A DNA stretch of 10,506 nt from Deltaproteobacteria bacterium (GTDB taxonomy: Bacteria; Desulfobacterota; Desulfobacteria; Desulfobacterales; JAFDDL01): positions 1 to 10,506 of the forward strand of contig JAFDDL010000085.1 in NCBI GenBank assembly GCA_019310865.1. Reading direction: 5' to 3'. Position numbers and translations under genes: made by a program. Each line of letters opens with the position of its first letter. Positions within the stretch are counted from its first letter, which is position 1. Positions 7,116 through 10,506 of this stretch are shown in pieces. The notes under the pieces are model-generated. The model had not been told where the DNA came from. It searched no databases and was given only the letters and a program-made list of their open reading frames with translations.

Positions 7116-8411
7116 TTAACGTTTTATTTTTTCCCATGACGGATTAAAATATCCATGTTTAAGGTGCGGAAACATCACCTTGACTTGCTCGACCAAGGCG
7201 AACATTCCCATGGGTGGGCTACCGGGCGCAACACCGGCCATCTGCTGCCAGTATCTTAAGGGATCGATATTCAGATTCCGCCATTGAATCTGGTCAATGG
7301 GATGGTCGGATAAAAAGGCCATCAATGCCGCTTTTTCTTCGGCTGTATCCGTAAAGCCCGTTAAATTCAGATAATTGATGGCAACCGGCTTACCCAAGCC
7401 GATGGCCAGATCAATGCTTGCGATCACATCTTCGAAATCATATCCCGCTGGATTGAAATATCGATCATAGCAACGCCTACGAACAGAATTGAGACTCACC
7501 CGAATGGCATCGAGACCGTCATGAAACAAAGATTCCAACACGCCCGGTAGGCTTCCATTGGTGTTCATATTGATGGTGCCGTTTTGCGTAACCGACCGAA
7601 TCCGTCGAATGGCCGGCCCGATAACCTTGCTTGCCAACAGGGGATCGCCTTCACACCCCTGCCCGAAACTAACGACGCCGTCTTTCACATTGGAAAGATG
7701 TGCCAGTGCAATTTCGGCGATTTCATCCGGTTTCGGCATAAAGGCAATCCGGTCCTGACAGCGAGAAATGCTATTGTCATTTTGGTGTGAAATACACCCA
7801 AGGCATTTGGCATTACATTGGGGTGATGTGGGCAACGGCGCCTCACAGCGTCCAATAAAAAAATTTTTTGCGGCAGGGCACCCATACGTCACCGCGCATT
7901 TTTCCAGGTGCTTTCGAAGCCGGTTTTCGGGCATCTTTTTTTTCATGTCCCGAATCCCGCGCATCACCTTTTCCGGTTGCATCAAGCGCAGATCCTGACG
8001 ACGCTCCGTATCAATTTGAAAAACAGCGCTGCGAAAACCGTCTCGCTCCCATCCGACTGCTCCATAAGAAAAGAGTGGCAGATTATCTGCGGCATCCATT
8101 TCCTGGTAAGCGGGAACCTGTGAAATCACGTATCCAGGTGAATTAAACGCAGCAACCGAATATAGGACTTCCCCCGGTTCGTGAGGATTTTGGGCCACAG
8201 GAACGATTTGTCCTGTTTGAAATTCCAGTAAAATCGGTACCCGGTCCGGTAAAAACATCAACTCGCTGCCGTGGGGCAAACTCCGGGTTGACCCATGAGA
8301 CAGTGGCGAGAAGGTGTCACCGGCCATTCCCAATGCACCATACCCGCTCAGTTCGAATATTTCTCCAGCCGCATTGGCAACAACCGCGTTTAACAACTGG
8401 TTACGTCCCAC
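7116..8411 (-). CDS. Radical SAM protein of unknown function
   Basis: A 431-residue protein. The radical SAM cluster motif is CNAKCLGC (Cys199, Cys203, Cys206), which binds a [4Fe-4S] cluster that cleaves S-adenosylmethionine. FGQGCEGDPLL (249-259) stands for the GGE-type SAM-binding motif, and NMNTNGS (281-287) and RVSLNS (304-309) fit the following barrel strands. About 165 residues before it form a separate beta-rich domain with no motif I know. Three more cysteines (Cys172, Cys178, Cys189) lie just upstream of the cluster motif in KCAVTYGCPA and GRCEAP and could hold a second cluster. No SPASM-type C-terminal cysteines are seen. The start is GTG 8411 with GGGAGG four bases upstream; a TAA stop directly precedes the GTG in frame. 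It overlaps the PPTase gene by 22 bases, suggesting coupled expression. The substrate is unknown. Confidence 0.85.
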   Translation of the reverse strand: MGRNQLLNAVVANAAGEIFELSGYGALGMAGDTFSPLSHGSTRSLPHGSELMFLPDRVPILLEFQTGQIVPVAQNPHEPGEVLYSVAAFNSPGYVISQVPAYQEMDAADNLPLFSYGAVGWERDGFRSAVFQIDTERRQDLRLMQPEKVMRGIRDMKKKMPENRLRKHLEKCAVTYGCPAAKNFFIGRCEAPLPTSPQCNAKCLGCISHQNDNSISRCQDRIAFMPKPDEIAEIALAHLSNVKDGVVSFGQGCEGDPLLASKVIGPAIRRIRSVTQNGTINMNTNGSLPGVLESLFHDGLDAIRVSLNSVRRRCYDRYFNPAGYDFEDVIASIDLAIGLGKPVAINYLNLTGFTDTAEEKAALMAFLSDHPIDQIQWRNLNIDPLRYWQQMAGVAPGSPPMGMFALVEQVKVMFPHLKHGYFNPSWEKIKR

Positions 8412-8971
8412 TTAACCTCCCACCCGTTTGTGACCACTGCACTCAGATGTCCGTCAAATTCATGCTGAAAAACGATCCATTCCAAATCCCGGTGAACCAC
8501 ACCCACCCGGTGCGTATCGATAATTTGCGCAATCCGGCAATCCGACAGCTCCCGCAGACCGGCGCCTGTGGCCTTCAGTACTGCCTCCTTGGCGGTCCAA
8601 ACCCGGAAAAAAAACTTGATGGAGTCGGCGGCTCCCAGCTGCCACTCGGCTTGGCCGGCAATCTTTTTTCGCATTGCCCGGTCGTAGGGCCTCACTCGCT
8701 CGATATCGATCCCAATCGGCCCGGGCGCCACCACGCCGGCCACATATCTATCCTTATGGGAAATGGACCAGTGGCAACCATCTTTGGGTATGGGCGCACC
8801 CCGGTCATCCTGCTCGAGTTCTTTCAAAATGACGCCGCTTTTACGAGCAGAGGCCGCCAGGGCTTTTCGGGCAAAACCACTCAAGGCGGTCGTTTTTTGC
8901 CGACCCGTAAGCTGCCGATATTGATCCGGAACCGCCATTATCACGGGATGAATCGTCGTCAATGGTATCAC
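8390..8971 (-). CDS. 4'-phosphopantetheinyl transferase, Sfp type
   Basis: This enzyme moves the phosphopantetheine arm of coenzyme A onto a serine of an acyl or peptidyl carrier protein. Its 193 residues carry all three family motifs: WSISH (68-72), GIDIE with the metal ligands Asp89 and Glu91, and WTAKEAVLK (125-133) with Glu129 and Lys133. The length fits the Sfp/Gsp superfamily rather than the 120-residue AcpS. No ribosome binding site is obvious. GTG 8971 follows an in-frame TAG directly; ATG 8938 would give 182 residues. I keep the GTG because the residues before Met12 (IHPVI) resemble the usual first strand. No carrier protein, polyketide or peptide synthase is in the window, so its target may be the fatty acid carrier or a distant locus. 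It shares 22 bases with the radical SAM gene. Confidence 0.88.
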   Translation of the reverse strand: MIPLTTIHPVIMAVPDQYRQLTGRQKTTALSGFARKALAASARKSGVILKELEQDDRGAPIPKDGCHWSISHKDRYVAGVVAPGPIGIDIERVRPYDRAMRKKIAGQAEWQLGAADSIKFFFRVWTAKEAVLKATGAGLRELSDCRIAQIIDTHRVGVVHRDLEWIVFQHEFDGHLSAVVTNGWEVKWDVTSC

Positions 8972-9066
8972 CTAACTGGATAAAATGGATTTATCTCAGG
9001 AAGTTTGTGGTTTTTGGGGCGGGCGGGCGAGACAGACATCGCGATATTATGCAGATACCGATTCGT

Positions 9067-10506
9067 TTATGTGTTTTCATCCTGCGCTTCTTCGAGATTC
9101 TCCCTAAGAAATATCGAAAAAGACGTTGCATCAAAGGTGATGTTGTATTGTTTTCTCAAGGCTTCCAGATCATCAGAAATATCCCGGGCGCTTTCATATC
9201 TTGAAGATAGATCCTTTTCCAGACATTTCATTACAATATCGTTCAATTCCACGGGTATATCCGTTCTGGTTTGTTTCAATGGCGGAATTTCCATATTGGG
9301 CATCGCGGTGATGGCTTCCGTATCCGAGCTGAATTCGTGCAATCTGTGACCGATCAGCAACTCGTATGAAACAACTCCAAATGAATAGATATCCGCCTGC
9401 TGGTTCACGTCCGCTCCCAGCGCTTGTTCCGGCGCCATATAAGACAGCTTACCCTTGACAACACCGGCCTGGGTCAAGCTGGGTTCGGATTTCGCTTTGG
9501 ATATCCCGAAATCCGTAATTTTAACCTCACCCTGGTAAGATATGAGCACATTCTGGGGGCTGATATCACGGTGCACAATATTTAACGGTTCGCCGGATTT
9601 CTCATCTTTTTTGGAATGGGAATAATACAGACCGTTGCTGATCTGCAGCATCAAAAAAACACAACAGTCGATGGGAAGATTGTCTTTTATCTGGAACTGG
9701 AGTTGTGCCAGATTTTTGCCATGTACGTATTCCATGGAGAGAAAGCTCGCATTATCTATCTTCCCGAAATCCATTACTTGGACAATATTGGGATGCTGGA
9801 GCAATGCCGCCAGTCTCGCTTCCCGAATGAACATCTTGTTAAACTCCGGGTATTGCACCAAGTGGGGCAAGATTTTTTTCAGCGCAACAGTTTTTCGAAA
9901 TCCGTCCCCGCGCACATAATCTGCAAGATATAATTCAGCCATCCCGCCCTGAGCGATTTTTTTACGCAGTATGTAAGGACCGATTCGCGACATCCCCGCC
10001 ATTTCCTTCTCAAGCTTAAGGGCCTTGGCTTTGGCGAAATAATCCTTCATGTATAGGATAAGGGCCAACGAAAACGTCACAAATATAAGCGCCAACGCAA
10101 AAAATCGTTGGTATCGGCGCAGGGTGAGGTTTGATCCGGTGCCGGACAATGCATACTGGATTTTACCGATTTTTACCTTTGAAAACAGCACATCCGTAGA
10201 AAAAAGGATCATGTTTTCATCGGCCCTTGATAGGCCCGATGTGATGGTAACACCTTTGACCTCATCCAAATATTGCTTTTGCCGCAAATCCGGAAACGGT
10301 CGATTGATCATCTCAGGATTGGTGTGCGCCATGATGGTGTCATTGTGATCCAGAACCGCTATGAATTTGACATCTTTGGATTTGGAAGCATCGCGGATAG
10401 CGGCGCTCAGGGACAGCGTATCATGTTCAAGCAGGTATGGTGCAGACGTTTCGGCCACCTCCAAAGCGGTACGGGTTCCCACCCGGGTCAGTTGCGCATG
10501 ATGCTT
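9067..10506 (-). CDS. Membrane sensor Ser/Thr protein kinase, 5' end beyond the window
   Basis: The reading frame is open to the window edge, so the 479 visible residues lack the true N-terminus; GTG 10482 is only an internal codon. Numbered from the first visible residue: an extracytoplasmic part (about 1-130) like Cache-type sensors, with FIAVLDHNDTIMAHT (48-62), a membrane segment at about 134-152, a short linker, then a Hanks-type kinase domain (about 177-450). The kinase has the glycine loop IAQGGMAELY (184-193), Lys210 in VALKKI, the catalytic loop HRDISPQN (Asp314, Asn319), DFG (332-334) and APE (358-360), so it should be active. The first membrane segment would be off the edge. The signal and substrates are unknown. 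The stop lies 95 bases before the PPTase gene. Confidence 0.9.
   Translation of the reverse strand, partial: KHHAQLTRVGTRTALEVAETSAPYLLEHDTLSLSAAIRDASKSKDVKFIAVLDHNDTIMAHTNPEMINRPFPDLRQKQYLDEVKGVTITSGLSRADENMILFSTDVLFSKVKIGKIQYALSGTGSNLTLRRYQRFFALALIFVTFSLALILYMKDYFAKAKALKLEKEMAGMSRIGPYILRKKIAQGGMAELYLADYVRGDGFRKTVALKKILPHLVQYPEFNKMFIREARLAALLQHPNIVQVMDFGKIDNASFLSMEYVHGKNLAQLQFQIKDNLPIDCCVFLMLQISNGLYYSHSKKDEKSGEPLNIVHRDISPQNVLISYQGEVKITDFGISKAKSEPSLTQAGVVKGKLSYMAPEQALGADVNQQADIYSFGVVSYELLIGHRLHEFSSDTEAITAMPNMEIPPLKQTRTDIPVELNDIVMKCLEKDLSSRYESARDISDDLEALRKQYNITFDATSFSIFLRENLEEAQDENT

Noticed and set aside
6951..7139. A 62-residue + strand ORF
   Set aside because: No ribosome site or recognisable pattern; it lies opposite the small - strand ORF and the end of the radical SAM gene.
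8288..8983. A 231-residue + strand ORF
   Set aside because: It is the antisense shadow of the PPTase and radical SAM genes, which carry full catalytic motifs; its own translation has no domain pattern.
9016..9027. G-rich tract on the + strand as a possible G-quadruplex
   Set aside because: Only three runs of three or more G are present, with no fourth run close by.

Overview
The window reads as ordinary chromosomal DNA of a Gram-negative, probably a sulfate-reducing Desulfobacterota (Desulfobacteraceae/Desulfosarcina-like). Reasons: moderate GC, an envelope-division gene set built for an outer-membrane bacterium (FtsEX, EnvC, CtpA, YibQ), a sensor Ser/Thr kinase with an HRDISPQN-type catalytic loop as in deltaproteobacteria, and a radical SAM/phosphopantetheinyl transferase pair whose style I associate with that group. 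The lineage is an inference from gene content; no database was searched.

Layout. Bases 1-66 may be the tail of an upstream gene. queD (97-468, +) and pyrE (476-1057, -) converge with 7 bases between stops. A 216-base divergent intergenic region (1058-1273) carries nested complementary segments that could fold as one rod-like RNA, and must also hold the pyrE and ftsE promoters. Then five + strand genes run with little or no spacing: ftsE, ftsX (4-base overlap), an envC-like gene (40-base overlap with ftsX), ctpA and a yibQ-like divergent polysaccharide deacetylase (1274-6397). This last gene converges with a - strand set, 10 bases between stops.

The - strand half, read from the right edge, holds a sensor Ser/Thr protein kinase cut by the window end (9067-10506), an Sfp-type 4'-phosphopantetheinyl transferase (8390-8971), a radical SAM protein overlapping it by 22 bases (7116-8411), a small uncharacterised ORF (6769-7053) and a PilZ-domain protein (6408-6728).

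How the genes work together. FtsE and FtsX form the ABC-type complex that controls septal peptidoglycan hydrolysis from inside the cell. EnvC is its periplasmic coiled-coil partner with a degenerate LytM domain, expected to switch on an amidase rather than cut peptidoglycan itself. CtpA is a periplasmic processing protease and YibQ a secreted or anchored deacetylase-like protein of unknown substrate, often found beside EnvC. Together they make a cell-separation/envelope locus. The - strand PPTase/radical SAM pair looks translationally coupled, but what it modifies is not visible. The best leads are this pair, the unexplained small ORF with the PilZ protein, and the possible structured RNA before ftsE. 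I see no CRISPR array, insertion sequence, tRNA, rRNA or phage genes.
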